NCBI GenBank assembly: GCA_034509735.1
Contig: JACGWO010000003.1
Location: 11,470,001 to 11,534,000, forward strand
Reading direction: 5' to 3'
Origin: Sesamum alatum
Lineage: Eukaryota; Streptophyta; Magnoliopsida; Lamiales; Pedaliaceae
DNA: 64,000 nucleotides
A program made the position numbers and the translations under genes. The notes under the pieces were generated by a model. It had not been told where the DNA came from. It ran no database searches and worked only from the letters and a program-made list of their open reading frames with translations. This document shows, one piece after another, positions 23,212 through 36,474 of the stretch (within the stretch, counting starts at the first letter, position 1; each line of letters opens with the position of its first letter).

Positions 23212-25168
23212 TGAAAGCCTAGGGTAGGCGTGTGAATCGTCCCGGGAGTAGCGCGAATGCGGAAGCGCGGTATAATTTAAATTTCAAGAATTTAAAACAT
23301 GCATAAACATACATTAAAAAAAAAAAGTTCAATGGGTGTACCCTTGAAACTCCCGGGCGTTTGGTGTATCTCATGAATAATAAAAACATACATAGCAATC
23401 ATGGAGGCCATAGGATTCGAAAATAAAGAGGACGAAAAAAATAAACCGGAAACCTACCGATTGTTGTTTTCGTCTTCTAACCGGTACTCGCGTTGTTCCC
23501 CGATTTGCTCCAAGATCTCGTGTAGGAGACCCTCCAATTCGTGACACGCAATCCGCCCACGTATCTTGTTCTTCGTGCTAGCGAAAGAACAAGTATTATT
23601 TAGGAGAGGATAGATTGATCAAACGTTATTAGTTTAATGAGATCAATCCTCCTTTTGTTCAATTATTAAAACAAAAGAACAAGAAAGTATTTTTCTTGGA
23701 AGAGGAGAGAGACACGGACGAGAGAAGGGAGAGAGTACACGTGTGTGTGTGTGTGTGTGTGTGTGTTTCAAGATTCATCATCATCTTCAATGTGTGTGCT
23801 AAGGAGTATTTATAGAAGAGGAATCCTTTTCCTCTTCAAGTTCCCTACACATTGAAGACTCCACTACAACTAGGATTTGACCAAGTCAAATCCTAGTCAA
23901 ATCAAGCTTCTTTGGTCAAACCAATATTAGCCATTGATTTCTCCCATTTAATCTCAACCATTAATTTAATTTAATGGAATATTAAAATCCTTTTAAATAT
24001 TCCAAATGCAATAACTAAATATATTAAATATAAATATTTATTCCAAGCCCATTAAATTAATTTTCTAATAAATCTAATTTATTAAATAAGGACCCAATTA
24101 AATCCAATTTAACCGCTCCATTTCTCCAAATGTTTAATTCTAAATTAAATACTTTTATGTGTGCGGATTGTGTGTGACTCTTTAGGTTCACCTTCAGCTA
24201 GACTTGGTTGGATTCCTAGAATCCGTCCATTACCATGGGTGGCCATCTAGCAATGGTCCATGGCACTAGAGACTAGGTGAATATACGACAATTAACATTT
24301 AGGCTCTATACAGTATATCTATCCTTCCGTCTACGGTCTCACCACTTAGGGTCTAGGGCACGGATACCGCAGGTACCCATTTTGGACCTAAGTATCGGTC
24401 TGTCCTTTACTAAACGTTGCAAGGGAAACCTTCCATTCTGTTCAGTTACTGTGGCCACAGATTTTAGGGACAAGACACAGAGCATTTGTGAGACACAACT
24501 GTCAACATCTTTTGACAGGAGACAGATCCTTTCTTGGAAACTACTGTCACTCTGCACACCGGAGTTGCACTAGATATGGCTTATGAATACTCAAGCGCTT
24601 CTTGGCAATCTCTCACCATGTCTAAGATACAGCCCTGATGTACAGGCAAACTCAGCAGTTCCTCAAGTCAAAGGACTTGACCTGTACCGTTGGAATCGGG
24701 AACACACGTCATACCTAACCGACCCTACTCAAGGTCCTCCGTAAGACGGTTCCCGCGAGTCACCTCAGTCAGCTGCTCCCTAGCAGGCCTACCCACTAAC
24801 ACTGCTTAAACAACCCTCGTCACCCATCGATGAAATACGACAGTAGATGCTTAGTGCAAGTCTCAAAGGGAATCTCGGTACCCACTTTCGAGATTGCTTG
24901 ACTTGGAGACTTCCAGACTGATTCGGCGAAACTGATTTCATGGACCTACCTCCAAGCGTAGTCCCAGTCCCCAAAATGCATTTTCAGTGTGTGCGCTTTG
25001 TTTGCATAGTGAACAGTTACATAAAGCAAATAAAGTGAACACAAATAAAGTAAATGCCAAATGAATTTCACTTCTTATTCATTAATGATTTATTAAAACC
25101 TCGAAATTGTTCAGACATAGGTTACAATTCACCTACCAAGATTGGCTACATGGTCACCTATTCTAACA
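23212..25168 (-). mobile_element. Solo family-B LTR (minus orientation) inside E3 pol
   Basis: 1957 bp. Reads TGAAAGCC...TTCTAACA on the plus strand, the reverse complement of the family-B LTR. Duplication tctaa at 23207-23211 and 25169-25173. Joining the flanks restores the same reading as E2 and E7. A (GT)n microsatellite lies at about 23742-23766, at the place where other family-B LTRs have a CA-rich run. Confidence 0.92.
23742..23766. repeat. (GT)n microsatellite
   Basis: About 12 GT units inside the solo LTR, likely expanded from the CA-rich run near the transcription start in related LTRs. Confidence 0.85.
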
Positions 25169-27573
25169 TCTAATTGGATTATGGCGGCAGAACACAAACG
25201 AAAACGTGATGATCATAATAACGAATAAATATGGCATGCGACGTTAGGTCATATCTCTAAAGATAGGATAAGAAGGTTAGTGGACTCAAAGAGTCTAGAA
25301 ATAGACAATTTGGAGAACCTACCGACCTGCGAATCCTGTCTGAAGGGAAAGATGACCAAGAAACCCTTTGTTGGACAAAGCACGCTAGCCAGTGGTCTGT
25401 TGGATTTGATCCATACGGATATCTGTGGCCCACTAAATACTCAGGCTAGAGGTGGGTACTCGTACTTCATAACCTTTACCGATGATTACTCACAGTATGG
25501 TTATGTTTACCTGATGAGGTACAAGTCTGAAGCCTTTGGAAAGTTTAAGGAATACAGACTTGAAGTAGAGAACCAAACCGGTCGAAAGATCAAAGCCCTT
25601 CGGTCGGACTGAGGTGGAGAGTATTTGAGTGGTGAATTTACTGATTATCTAAAAGAGAATGGGATTCTCTCTCAGTGGACCCCTCCTGGAACACCACAGC
25701 TTAATGGTGTGTCTGAAAGGAGGAATCGGACTTTGTTGGACATGGTCCGATCCATGATGAGTTTTACCGAACTCCCCCTCTCCTTCTGGGGATACGCTCT
25801 TGAGACGGAAACCAAAGTTTTGAACTTGGCACCATCTAAGAAGGTATCCCAGACGCCATATGAGATATGGCATGGCAAGCCTGCCTCCTACAAATACTTG
25901 AAAGTGTGGGGTTGCCCCGCATATGTCAAGAGATTAGTGGGAGATAAACTGGACTCGAGGTCTAGTTTATGCAAGTTCATCGACTATTCGAAAGAAACTG
26001 CGGGGTATTATTTCTATGATCCCTCTGAGCAAAAGGTTTTTTGTCTCGCGAAATGCAGTGTTCTTGGAAAAGGGTTTTCCATCGGATAGTCGACGCGATG
26101 AGGTACTCCTTGAGGAATCAAGTGAGGTACTCCTTGAGGAATCAAGTGAGGTACCCCATGAGGCGGCAGTGACATCTCAGCCAGTAGTTCCCACTAATAT
26201 TGTTCCAGTTCTCCGTAGGTCGGCCAGAGTATCCCATGCACCTGATAGGTATGGATTTTTGGGCCTGATCGGTCAGTTGGATAATGATCCAAAGACATAT
26301 GGAGAAGCGATGTTGGACATGAAAGTTAGTGGACTCAAGTGGCTTGAGACCACGAAATCCGAGATGGACTCGATGGGTACAAACCAAGTTTGGACCCTAG
26401 TGGACCCACCAAAAGGGGTAAAACCCATAGGGTGTAAATGGGTCTACAAACGTAAGCTTGGAGCTGATGGGGAGGTTACAACCTTCAAAGCCAGGCTTGG
26501 GGCGAAGGGTTACACTCAGCGACCCGGGTCGACTTTGAGGAAATATACTCGCCCGTAGCAATGGCTAAGTCCATTCGGATACTGCTTGCCATAGCAGCAT
26601 GGTATGACTATTAAATATGGCAGATGGACATGAAAACGGCCTTCCTCAACAGTTTCATAGAGGAAGAGATCTATATGGATCAGTCAAAAGGTTTCACAAC
26701 TGTCGGAGAAGAGCAGAAGGTCTGTCGCCTCCAAAGGTCCATCTATGGCCTCAAACAAGCTTCCCAAAGCTGGAACATACATTTTGACGAACTCATACGG
26801 GGATATGATTTCATCAAGAATGAGTCCGATCCTTGTGTATACAAGAAGATCAGTGGGAGCTCAGTTGTGTTTCTAGTGTTTTATGTGGATGACATCTTGC
26901 TCATTAGGAATAATAGCTAAGATGTTGGGTACCACTAAAGCTTGGTTGTCAACACAATTCTCCATGAAGGATATGGGCGATGCATCCCACATCCTTGGCA
27001 TCAAGATCTACAGGGATAGATCTAGAAGGATGTTAGGAATGGCCCAGTCCTCGTATATTGAGAAAGTCTTGAAAAAATTCAAGATGGAAAACTCAAAACG
27101 AGGATTCCTTCCTATGAGGCATGGAATTAAGTTGTCCAAGAAGCAGTCTCCCAAGACTGATGAGGAGCTTAAACGGATGTTGGACATCCCCTATGCTTCA
27201 GCCGTAGGCAGCATACAGTATGTTGTTCAGTACACTAGACCTGATGTGGCTTTCGCTTTAAGTGTAACTAGTCGATATCAGTCGTGTGTTGGGGAGGCAC
27301 ACTGGAGTGCAGTCAAGACTATCCTAAAGTACCTGAAAAGGACTAAGGACATGTTCTTGATCTACGGCGGTGGAGAGTTGATACTGGAAGGCTATAGCGA
27401 CGCTAGCTTCCAGTCGGATGACGATGATGCCAAGTCTCAGTCTGGTTATGTGTTCAGACTTAATGGTGGCGTGGTTGCTTGGAAGAGTACCAAGCAGGCT
27501 ACCACGGCGGACTCCACCACAGAGTCTGAATACATAGCAGCTTTGGAAGCTACTAAGGAGGCGGTTTGGATGA

Positions 27574-29467
27574 GTGTCGTGTTCATTGGATGAGTGTCGT
27601 GTTTCATCGGCGATAGGCGTGGGACGCCTATACGATCTTGATGGGTTGGTCGACTGGGATCGAGCCGACTGGACTGACTCGCGGGGATCATCATATGGAA
27701 GCCTTGGAAGCTTGGTCGGTATGATTGGATTTCCCCGGTTCCGATATTACGGGAGTAGTCCTCAGACTTGAGGGATCATGGCAGTCGCGTGCACAGGACG
27801 GCTGTATCTTGGATGTGGCGAGAGGTGAATCATTCTGTAAGATGATCATCACAAGCCTTGTCCAGTGCAGTCGGAATGTGTAGCGAGGAAGGTGGATTCC
27901 AAGAAGAGGATTCGTTCCCTATCAGTATATGACAGAGGTATCTCCTATGCACTCGGAGGCACGTTCATGCTATTTAAAGCTGTGGCCACAGTGGTTGGTC
28001 GAACAGGGAATGGTTTCCTGTGTCAACGCAATGAAGCATGCGTAGTCTCGAGTATTAAGCATAGATGCCTAGTCGAGGATGGGAACCGACGCCCAATTCC
28101 ATACCCTAGATTAAGGCCGGGAGAGGGTAGACGGAAGGATCATACCCCTACGGAATCGGCGCCTAAATTTTCACGCGAATTCACCTAGTCTCTAATGCCA
28201 TGGACCGTTGCTAGACGGCCACCCATGGTGACGGGCCCTTGTGGGACACGGGCCCAAGTCTAGCTGAAGGTGAACCTAAAGGGTTACACACAAATCACCG
28301 AAGAGGTTGAGAGATTGACTTGGAGTTAATCTCGAAGGATAAATAAGTAATTGGATTACTTAAGGGATAGTCCATTGGATGGACGGGCCGATATTGTATC
28401 GGGCCCTCGTTTAATCGGTAAATTATATTTTCGGTTAAATATGGAAAGTTGAGACGTTGAGACGTTGGATCTTTTAATTGGATTAAAAGATTAACAGGAA
28501 TAATTTAAGTGGACATTAAATTGGATTTAATGTTGGGTTCATCGTAATTGGATTACGATAAAACCCGGTCCGTTAAATTTTGACCCGAGAGGATAAATAA
28601 TTCCTATTTTGGAAAAAAGAAGAAGTTGGACTACTTCCCATAATGAACATGGCCGAAATGCTCCCTTGGAGGAAGCTAAAATCAGCCATGTTTCATGCAA
28701 TGTGGTATGTTGACTTATCTCTTTTGGAAAGATACAAATTAAATCCAATCAAGCCCTTCCCTTTTGGTATGATTTGATCATACCATAAAAGTTGGTAGGC
28801 TTGATTGAAGAATTAATGGTGATTGATTGGAATGTATCTAGACATCCTTGGATGAACCTAGACACATTCCAATAATCACATTAATTATGTATATATAGGA
28901 GTTTATACAACACCTTGTGTATGTAAATCATAATTCATCTTTTTCAAGGAAAAAGAAGACAATTTTCAGCCTCTCCTCTCCCTCTAACTCTCGGCCATTC
29001 CTCCCCATTTCTACTTGTGTTCTTCACTTGATTTTAAATCAAAAGGAAGAACAAAGTGGGCTTAAGAGAATACTAATTAATAGTGTTCTTCTCTTAAGCC
29101 GATTCCTTCATAAACCCATTTTCCTCTAGCAAGGAGAACGTGAGTTTCTTCCGGTGTGGTGTGGATCACCTTTGAAAAATCCATACTTTTGGATTTGTGA
29201 GCATTCCGGTGAAGGAACAACGCAAGTACCCGATCACACGAGAAATCTACAAGGTAATGGTTTATTACGCTTTAGTAGATTCTTTGTTATTTTCATCTAT
29301 GCCCTATGTGTTAAGTGTATGGTTTTAAACGTTAATACATCCTACATCGAACGCCCGGTTGAGCAACCAAGGGATTTCGCTTTATATGCGATTAATTTTA
29401 GATTACGTATTGCATTTATGCTTTCTCGCTTCCGCTCGCGCTCCTGGGCGGATCCGCTTGTCCTTCA
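27574..29467 (+). repeat. LTR3 of the array, 5'-truncated
   Basis: Family-A LTR lacking roughly its first 330-350 bp. It joins the E3 RNase H sequence at a shared ggatgag, leaving a near-repeat of ggatgagtgtcgtgtt. It ends TTCA at 29467, followed by the duplicated ggatt. It has only one tail version, unlike LTR1 and LTR2. Confidence 0.82.
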
Positions 29468-30657
29468 GGATTCCCTGCGGCGTTTGGTAAAGTGGTGAGA
29501 CCGTAGAGCCTAAATGTTCATCCCCACGCATATTCACCTAGTCTCTAGTGCCATGGACCGTTGCTAGAAGGCCACCTATGGTGACGGACGGATTCTAGGA
29601 ATCCAACCAAGTCTAGTTAAAGGTGAACCTAAAGAGTCACACACAATCCGCACACATGACGTATTTAATTTGGAATTAAATATTTGGAGAAATGGAACGA
29701 TTAAATTGGATTTAATCGGGTCCTTCTTTTCTTGGGAAGAAATTAATTCCTTTCATTAGATGAAAGGAATTTATCTAATAAATTAGATTTATTGAAAATT
29801 AATTTAATAGGCTTGGAATAAATATTTATATTTGATATATTTATTTATTTATTTTGGGATTATTTAAATGAGATTTAAATATTCTATTAAATTAATCAAT
29901 GGTTGAGATTAAGGAGAGGAATCAATGGCTAGGATTGGTTTGACCAAGAAATCTAGTAGTTGACTAGGATTTGACTAGGTCAAATCCTATTCAAGAAGGA
30001 GTCTTCAAAGAGTAGGAATTTGAAGAGGAATGGGATTCCTCCGCTATAAATACTCTTAGGTGTTCTCTTTGGAAAAGATGATGAAAAATTGAAGCACACA
30101 CACATACACACACTTCGGCTCCTCCTCTCTCTCTCTCGGCCGAGTTCTCTCAACCGAGTTCTATCTCTCTCTTTCCAAGAAACTCTTCCAAGTTCTTTTG
30201 GTTTGACAATTGAACTTTAGGAGGGTTGATCTCGTTAATCAATAATGTTCGATCAATCCGTCCTCTCCAAATAAACATACACTTGTTCTTTCGCTAGCAC
30301 GAAGATCAAGATACGTGGGCGGATTGCGTGTACGAATTAGAGGGTCTTCCATCCGAGACCTTGGAGCAAAACGGGGAACAACGCGAGTACCGGCTTGAAG
30401 ACGAAAATGACAATTGGTAGGTTTCCGGTTTAAGATTTTCGTCCCTTTTCTTTTAAACCCTATGGCCTCCATGCAAAGTTTTGTATGTTTTTATTATTCA
30501 TGAGATACACCAAACGCCGGGAGATTCAAGGGAACACCCCTTGAACGTGTTTATTTTATCTCGTTTATGCATGTTTAAATTCTTGCAATTTTAATTATAC
30601 CGCGCTTCCGCATTCGCGCTACCTCCGGCCGATCCACACGCCTTTGCTAGGCTTACA
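29468..30657 (+). repeat. E1 3' LTR, right part (family B)
   Basis: Continues the family-B LTR interrupted at 5887, starting with the second ggatt. TATA-like TATAAATA at 30045-30052. Ends with the E1-specific tail at 30657. Confidence 0.88.
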
Positions 30658-32240
30658 CCAATATCATTCTCATCCAATGAGATTCCCAAGATATTTTGCC
30701 TCACCTATTCCCATGCTTTTGAGGACTCCAAGCAAACCATGTTACTTAGTGTTGGGCCCGACCCATCAACCAAATCATGCCTCAAACTGTCGCCCCCCAC
30801 GACTCGTGAGATAGGGAAACAGCGAGTGCAATCTCTTTGTTCACAATAATGGTGCAGTTTTTCCCTAGTCCGTTCTGGGCCCCATATTTAATTTGTTCCA
30901 ACCAAATGAAAGTTTGTTAAACGACCGAGACCTCATCACATTAAATGTTTTAGCATTCATAAATATCCAATACTTAAAGCTTTTAAATAAATACGCTGCA
31001 TGCAGAAAACATAGCATACCCCTATTAGGATGATCATAAGCCCAACCTATGCGACCCACTGAGCCCGCAGTGACTCTATAGTCTGTTTAGGGTGGTCCTA
31101 TATTATTACAAAAATAATATACCCATTGTCATTCCAATGGGCGTTGTGGCTCTTCTTGTTTTACGGCTTGATGTTTTACCATGGGTCTCCGACTCCATGG
31201 GCTTGTCAAAAAAATAAAACCTCTCCAAACCTATCTACTCTCATTACAAATGAAAGTAATACATGGAAAATTAATAACAAGCCTTAACATTATGAGGCTA
31301 AGATAACGGGAGATGATAGTCACAAAACAAGAGGCATGCAGGCCCTACCCCAACAGAAATGCAAATAACATACATACATCCATGCACAAGGTCTAGGGCT
31401 CTTGTGATCTTCCCATGTTGATTCCATCAACGCACATAACACAATTGTTATAAAAAATCATGTTAAACCATGGATATTCAAAATATTCAAGTGATGTCCA
31501 ACATCACAAGGTACTAATATATAAATAATATGCAAACTTCAAATTTCAAATTCAATAGACATTACATATAATGCATCCAATGCATGTCTGAAACCCAAAT
31601 CAATTAAGCGAATTTGATCTAAGAAAAAATCTAATAATTCCAAAATTAAATATGCAAACTTAATTCATTTTCTGAATAATATGTAGAAATCCCAGAAAAT
31701 CCAATTTTTCAGAAAACGTCGAAAAATGGCACAAAACGGGCCAGCCGCCCACCCGCACGCACAGGGCCGTGCGAGCGCATGCGCGCAGGCAGCCAGCCTG
31801 CTCGCCCTGTGCCGCGCTGGCCTCGGCCAGCAGCCACGCGCCTCTGCGCGCGGCGCAATCTGCATAGCCGCCCCCTGCCAGCACGCATACTGGCAGGCAC
31901 ACCGGCCAGGTTGCGCGCTGGCGTGAGCCCCCGCGCGCCCTGCTGCGCGCCCGCTAGCCAGTGACCGGCCGGTAGGGGCGGCATCTAACTGCTACCGCTG
32001 CTGTCCGTTTTTTCATGTTTTTCGACTTTTCTTTTCAGCAGAAATTATACAAATTAAATTGAAAATGAACATGCAACTTTAAGATCCAATCTCACAAAAA
32101 TCGCATGTTTAATGTCAATTAAATTTAAACAAATGAACAATCATAATTCACGTATTCATACAATCGTACATTCTCATAAAATCGTAAAAACAAGTAGATC
32201 ATGCAAAGCACATAGATCTATGCCCCTTACATCGAACTGA

Positions 32241-32252
32241 GCTCTGATACCA
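32241..32252 (-). promoter_or_regulatory. E4 primer-binding site
   Basis: gctctgatacca is the reverse complement of tggtatcagagc; two bases from the LTR end, as in E2 and E3. Confidence 0.9.
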
Positions 32253-32254
32253 CT

Positions 32255-34406
32255 TGAAGGAACAAGCGGATCCGTCCGGGAGCGCGAGCGGTAGCGAGAA
32301 TAAGGAGAATACGTAAATTTAAACCGCATAAATAAATGCTCAACCGGACGTTCGATGTAGGATGTATCAACATAAAATGAATATTGAAACATAGGGCATA
32401 GAATGGAATAAACTACGAAAGTGTATAAACCATTACCTTTGTAGTTCTCATGTGTGACGCTAATTGCTTTTTTCCTCTCCGGAATGTCCACAAGGTTCAA
32501 ACGTATGAACTCTCCAAAGGTGATCCACACCGCACCGGAAAAAATTCTCGTTTCCCTTGCTAGAAGAAAACGGGTTTAGAAGGACTAGGTTTAAAAAGAT
32601 GAACACTATTAATTAGTGTTCTTCTTAAACTCACTTTGTTCTTTCAAATGATCCTAGATCAAATGAAGAACAGAAGTGTAAGGAAAGGGAGAGAGGCCGA
32701 GAATGGAGAGGGAGAGAGTGTGTAATTTTTATTCTTCTTTTCCTAGAAAAGATGAATAATGAATCTTGTTGCTTAGGTGTTAGTATATACTCATATATAT
32801 ACATAATTAATGTGATTATTGGAATGTGTCTAGATTCATTCAAGGATGTCTAGATATATCCCAATCAATCACCATCAATTCTTCAATCAAGCCTACCATC
32901 TTTTAAGGTATGATCAAATCATACCATAAAGGGAAAGGCTTGATTGGAGTTGATTCGTCTCTTACCAAAAGAGACAAGTTAACTTACACCTAGCATCCAA
33001 CATGGCGGATTTTTGCTCCCTCCAAGGCAGCAATTTTCGGCCATGGTTATTTAGGAAAAAAGTCCAACTTCTTCCTATTTCAAAAATGGAATTAACACAT
33101 CTCTCGTGTCAAAATTCAACGGACCGGGTTCCACTGTAATCCAATTACAACAAACCCAAAATTAAATCTAAGTTAATTTAATGTCCACTTAAATAATTCC
33201 CGTTGATCTTTCCATATTAATCGATAAATCCTATTTATCAATTAAACGAGGACCCGATACAATATCGGCCTGTCTATCCAATGGACAATCCCTTAAGCAA
33301 TCTAATTACTTATTCATCTTTCGAAATTAACTCCAAGTCAATTTTTCAACCTTCTTGGGGATTTGTGTATGACCCTTTAGGTTCACCTTCAACTAGACTT
33401 GGGCCCGTGTCACACAAGGGCCCGTTACCATGGGTGGCCGTCTAGCAACGGTTTATGGCACTAGAGACTAAGTGAATGTTGGCGTGAACATTTAGGCTTC
33501 GATACCGTACGGGTACAGTCCTTCCGTCTACCGTCTCCCAGCCTTAGTCTAGGGTATGGAATTGGGCGTTGGTTCCCATTCTTGACTAGGTATCTATGCT
33601 TTAATACTCGAGACGACGCATGCCTCATTGCATCGACACAGGAAACCATTTTCTGTTCGACCAACCACTGTGGCCACAGTTTTAAGCAGTATGAACATGT
33701 CTACGAGTGCATAGGAGATACCTCTGTCACATACTGACAGGGGATGGATCCTCTTCTTGGAACCCACCGTCCTCGCTACACATTCTGACCGCACTGGACA
33801 AGGCTTATAATGATCATCTTACAGAATTATCACCTCTCGCCAGATCCAAGATACAGCCATCCTATACACGTGACTGCCATGGTTCCTCAAGTCTGAGGAC
33901 TACTCCCGTACTATCGGAACCAGAAAAATGCAATCATACCGACCAAGCCTCGAAGGCTTTCATATGATGATCCCCGCGAGTCAGTCCAGTCGGCTCGACC
34001 CCGATCGAGCAACCCCTCAAGATCATGTAGGCATCCCACGCGTGTCGCCGAGGAAACACAACACTCATCTAATGAACACGACTCTTGATGCAAGTCTCTA
34101 TAGGACTCTCAATGCCATGTCTTGAGATCCTCGACTTGGAACGTTTCAGACCCAACTCTTAATCAGTTAATTTCATGACCATCATCCAATGCATGGCCGA
34201 ACTGCACGAGTTGTTAATCATGGTATGTGGGCTTTGCTACAATATATGTAAAACACCATTTTAGCATATGGAAAATGAGCGCAACAAAGAGAATACCAAA
34301 GTAACGAATACTCATTTTATTCATTACATAATATTATATTACATCAAGTTGTGAAATAGGTTACAAAATGCCAAACCTATTGACTTTCTGGTCACCTATT
34401 CTAACG
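32255..34406 (-). repeat. E4 LTR (family A)
   Basis: 2152 bp, single-tail family-A LTR in reverse orientation. Its outer end reads ...ctattctaacg instead of ...aaca, a one-base change in the terminal dinucleotide. Confidence 0.82.
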
Positions 34407-36461
34407 CCACTAGGGTTCTAGTCCATTTATAAGGATCTAATATTTTAGCTTGGTCCAACCAAGTTGAGAGTTTTAATGGAACGAGACCTCATCACATATT
34501 AAGTGTGCATGCGTTATAGCAGAAATATTCTAAGCATAAATGTAAACATACATAAAGCATATAGAATACTTATAAGCATATAAAATGCATAGTATGCAAA
34601 ATAAAACCTAGCACGCCCCTGTAGGATGATCACAAGCCAAAACCTATGCGACCCACTGAGCCCGCAGTGGATCTATGGTCAATCTAAGGGTAGGCCTTAT
34701 GCTATTACACGATTTTAGTAACCCATGACATGCAATGGGCCTTGTAAGTCCTCTTTATCTTCTTGGGCTCTCCATCGTGGGCCTACACCGGGCCTCTTCT
34801 CCATGGATCCTCCGTGGGCCACCCGATGGCCTCCTCCATGGGCCTCCGACGCCTTGGGCTTGTCTTCTATTGCAGCTTTTATTTACGAAGAATAAAACCT
34901 CACCCCTCATTATACTCTCATTACATCATAAATTAAGAAACCCCAATCAACAGTTGGGAGGAGTACATTAGGAAGGAGAGAGAAAGCCTCATTATTTCAA
35001 GGCAAAAACGAGAGAGGTAAGAAGATATAACGAGGCACATATGCCACAACCTAACAAATAAATATAAATAAACCATACATGCGGTCTAGGGGCTTTGTGA
35101 TCATCCTTTGTCAATCAAATTAACGCAAATAACACAAATACATATATCACGTAAAACATGCTATTAGACATCCATGATATCCCATACGATAAAATAAATG
35201 CAGAAATTACATGAATAATATTCACACCAATCATTGGATAATGGTGCAACCTATGCACAACGATTTTTGTTGGAAAATCCTTTTCCATAATTAACAAGGC
35301 AATATTAATTCTAGGAAATATAAAATCTCAACCAAAATTAAAATGCCCCAAGTTAATTAGTTCAGAAAAATTCTCAGAATAATAAGAAAAATCAAATTTT
35401 CTAAAAACGCATGAAAACAATGAAAAATCAAAAAATGGTCTATCACGGCCGGCCAAGCGCGCGCAGCCTGCGCAGGACGTGCGCATGCGCATGCACGGGC
35501 CCTCACCCGCGCGTGCAGGTGTTGTCCTCATCTAGCTACTACGCAGCAGCGGGCACATGCAGGTGCTATACGCACGCCTGCTGCTTGCTGCACGGCCTCC
35601 CTGCCGACTGCCACCATTTTTCATGTTTTAATGTTTTTTTGCAATTAATTTTTTGAAACACAAAAGCCATCCATTGAAGAATATGCCCATATATTCAAGA
35701 ATCCCAAAATTCAAAATTTGTGCAATATTAATACATGTCAAGATCTACACATGCTCATGCTATAAGATAACCATAATGTCCATCATCATAAAACGTAGAA
35801 AATAATGCGAAATTTTACACTTGAATTTTGATCATTGGTGCAACCATTGCAATAATTCAATCTTGTTAGGAAACCCTTTCCTCATCAACAAAGCAATATT
35901 TATTTTAGGAAATTTTAAATCCCAAATAATAAATATTTCCAAGTCAACAAGTTTAGAAAAATGCAGAAAATATCATAAAAATAATTCCAAAAAAAACTAT
36001 TTTGAAAAACAAGTCAAAACCGGGACAAAACAGAAATGGGCACCGCCGGCCCAGCTAGGTATGTGCGCGCATGCAGGCACCTCTGCTTGTGCGCACAACG
36101 CAGGCGGCCACACACACTGCCGGCACATCGTGCGCATTGTCCGTGCACGCCGGGCATGCGCAGGCCCCTGCTTGCACGCGGGCCCAGCTGCGCCCCTATG
36201 CGCGCGGCCAACGTGCTGCTGCTGCCGGTTCGCCATTTTTTTACCCTTTTTTGATTTTTTTCATGCTATTTTGTAAACCACAACATAAATTCAACCCAAG
36301 AACATGTATTTACATATTCAAGAAATCCAAGATCCAACTCATGCAAAATTAAATGCCAATCAAGATTTACGCTAAAACATGCTTCAAACGTAAATTAAAA
36401 CACATTGATCATGCTTAAACACATATAGCACATAGAATTCTAGGCCTATGCACCGAACCGG

Positions 36462-36473
36462 GCTCTGATACCA
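36462..36473 (-). promoter_or_regulatory. E5 primer-binding site
   Basis: gctctgatacca, reverse complement of the tRNA-Met PBS, one base from the LTR start at 36475. Confidence 0.9.
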
Positions 36474-36474
36474 C

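Larger units (their letters stand above)
21971..27573 (+). pseudogene. E3 copia gag-pol polyprotein relic (family A), interrupted by a solo LTR
   Basis: The most complete copia polyprotein here. ATG at 21971; gag frame open to 23211 apart from a TAG at 22172. CCHC knuckle CMHCQGKGHWKREC near 22756. Protease active site intact (WVLDTGCGAH, near 22863). A family-B solo LTR interrupts at 23212-25168. Integrase follows with a TAA near 25225 and TGA at 25610 directly after the second catalytic Asp. A one-base frameshift lies near 26041 and another near 26528. RT motif A (QMDMKTAFL) is near 26623 behind a TAA at about 26611; YVDD is near 26886, followed by a frameshift. RNase H is readable to 27573, where the sequence jumps into LTR3. 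A 24-bp tandem duplication (gaggtactccttgaggaatc unit) lies near 26099-26146. Confidence 0.92.
5888..29467 (+). mobile_element. E2+E3 tandem array: LTR-internal-LTR-internal-LTR (family A)
   Basis: Three family-A LTRs (5888-10208, 15614-20030, 27574-29467) alternate with two internal regions, each with its own PBS and gag-pol. The middle LTR serves as 3' LTR of E2 and 5' LTR of E3, with no host DNA between. One 5-bp duplication (ggatt, 5883-5887 and 29468-29472) flanks the whole array. Such arrays are usually explained by recombination between LTRs of neighbouring or allelic copies after one insertion. The third LTR lacks its 5' end and is joined to the E3 RNase H region. Confidence 0.85.
1..30657 (+). 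mobile_element. E1: family-B Ty1/copia retrotransposon (outer host of the nest)
   Basis: Plus-strand copia element split by a 23.6-kb insertion. Parts: 5' LTR remnant 1-293 (start lies outside the window), degenerate primer-binding site 295-306, leader 307-2435, gag-pol relic 2436-5229, 3' LTR in two pieces, 5230-5887 and 29468-30657. Both LTRs end in the same tail (cctttgctaggcttaca) and are close to 97% alike over the last 165 bases compared by eye, so they are a pair. The base run ccaat at 30658-30662 is the expected 3' target-site duplication; its partner would lie left of the window. The element sits in the leader of minus-strand element E4. A deletion has removed RT, RNase H, the polypurine tract and the first part of the 3' LTR. 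Confidence 0.85.
30658..34406 (-). mobile_element. E4: minus-strand family-A copia remnant (LTR + PBS + part of leader)
   Basis: Read on the minus strand: LTR 34406-32255, PBS 32252-32241, leader 32240-30663. The leader is cut where E1 inserted; the rest of E4 would lie left of the window. The leader matches the E2 and E3 leaders, including gactcgtgag at 30801-30810 and a GC-rich block at about 31722-32010. The LTR lies in E5's leader. No coding part is present here. Confidence 0.82.
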
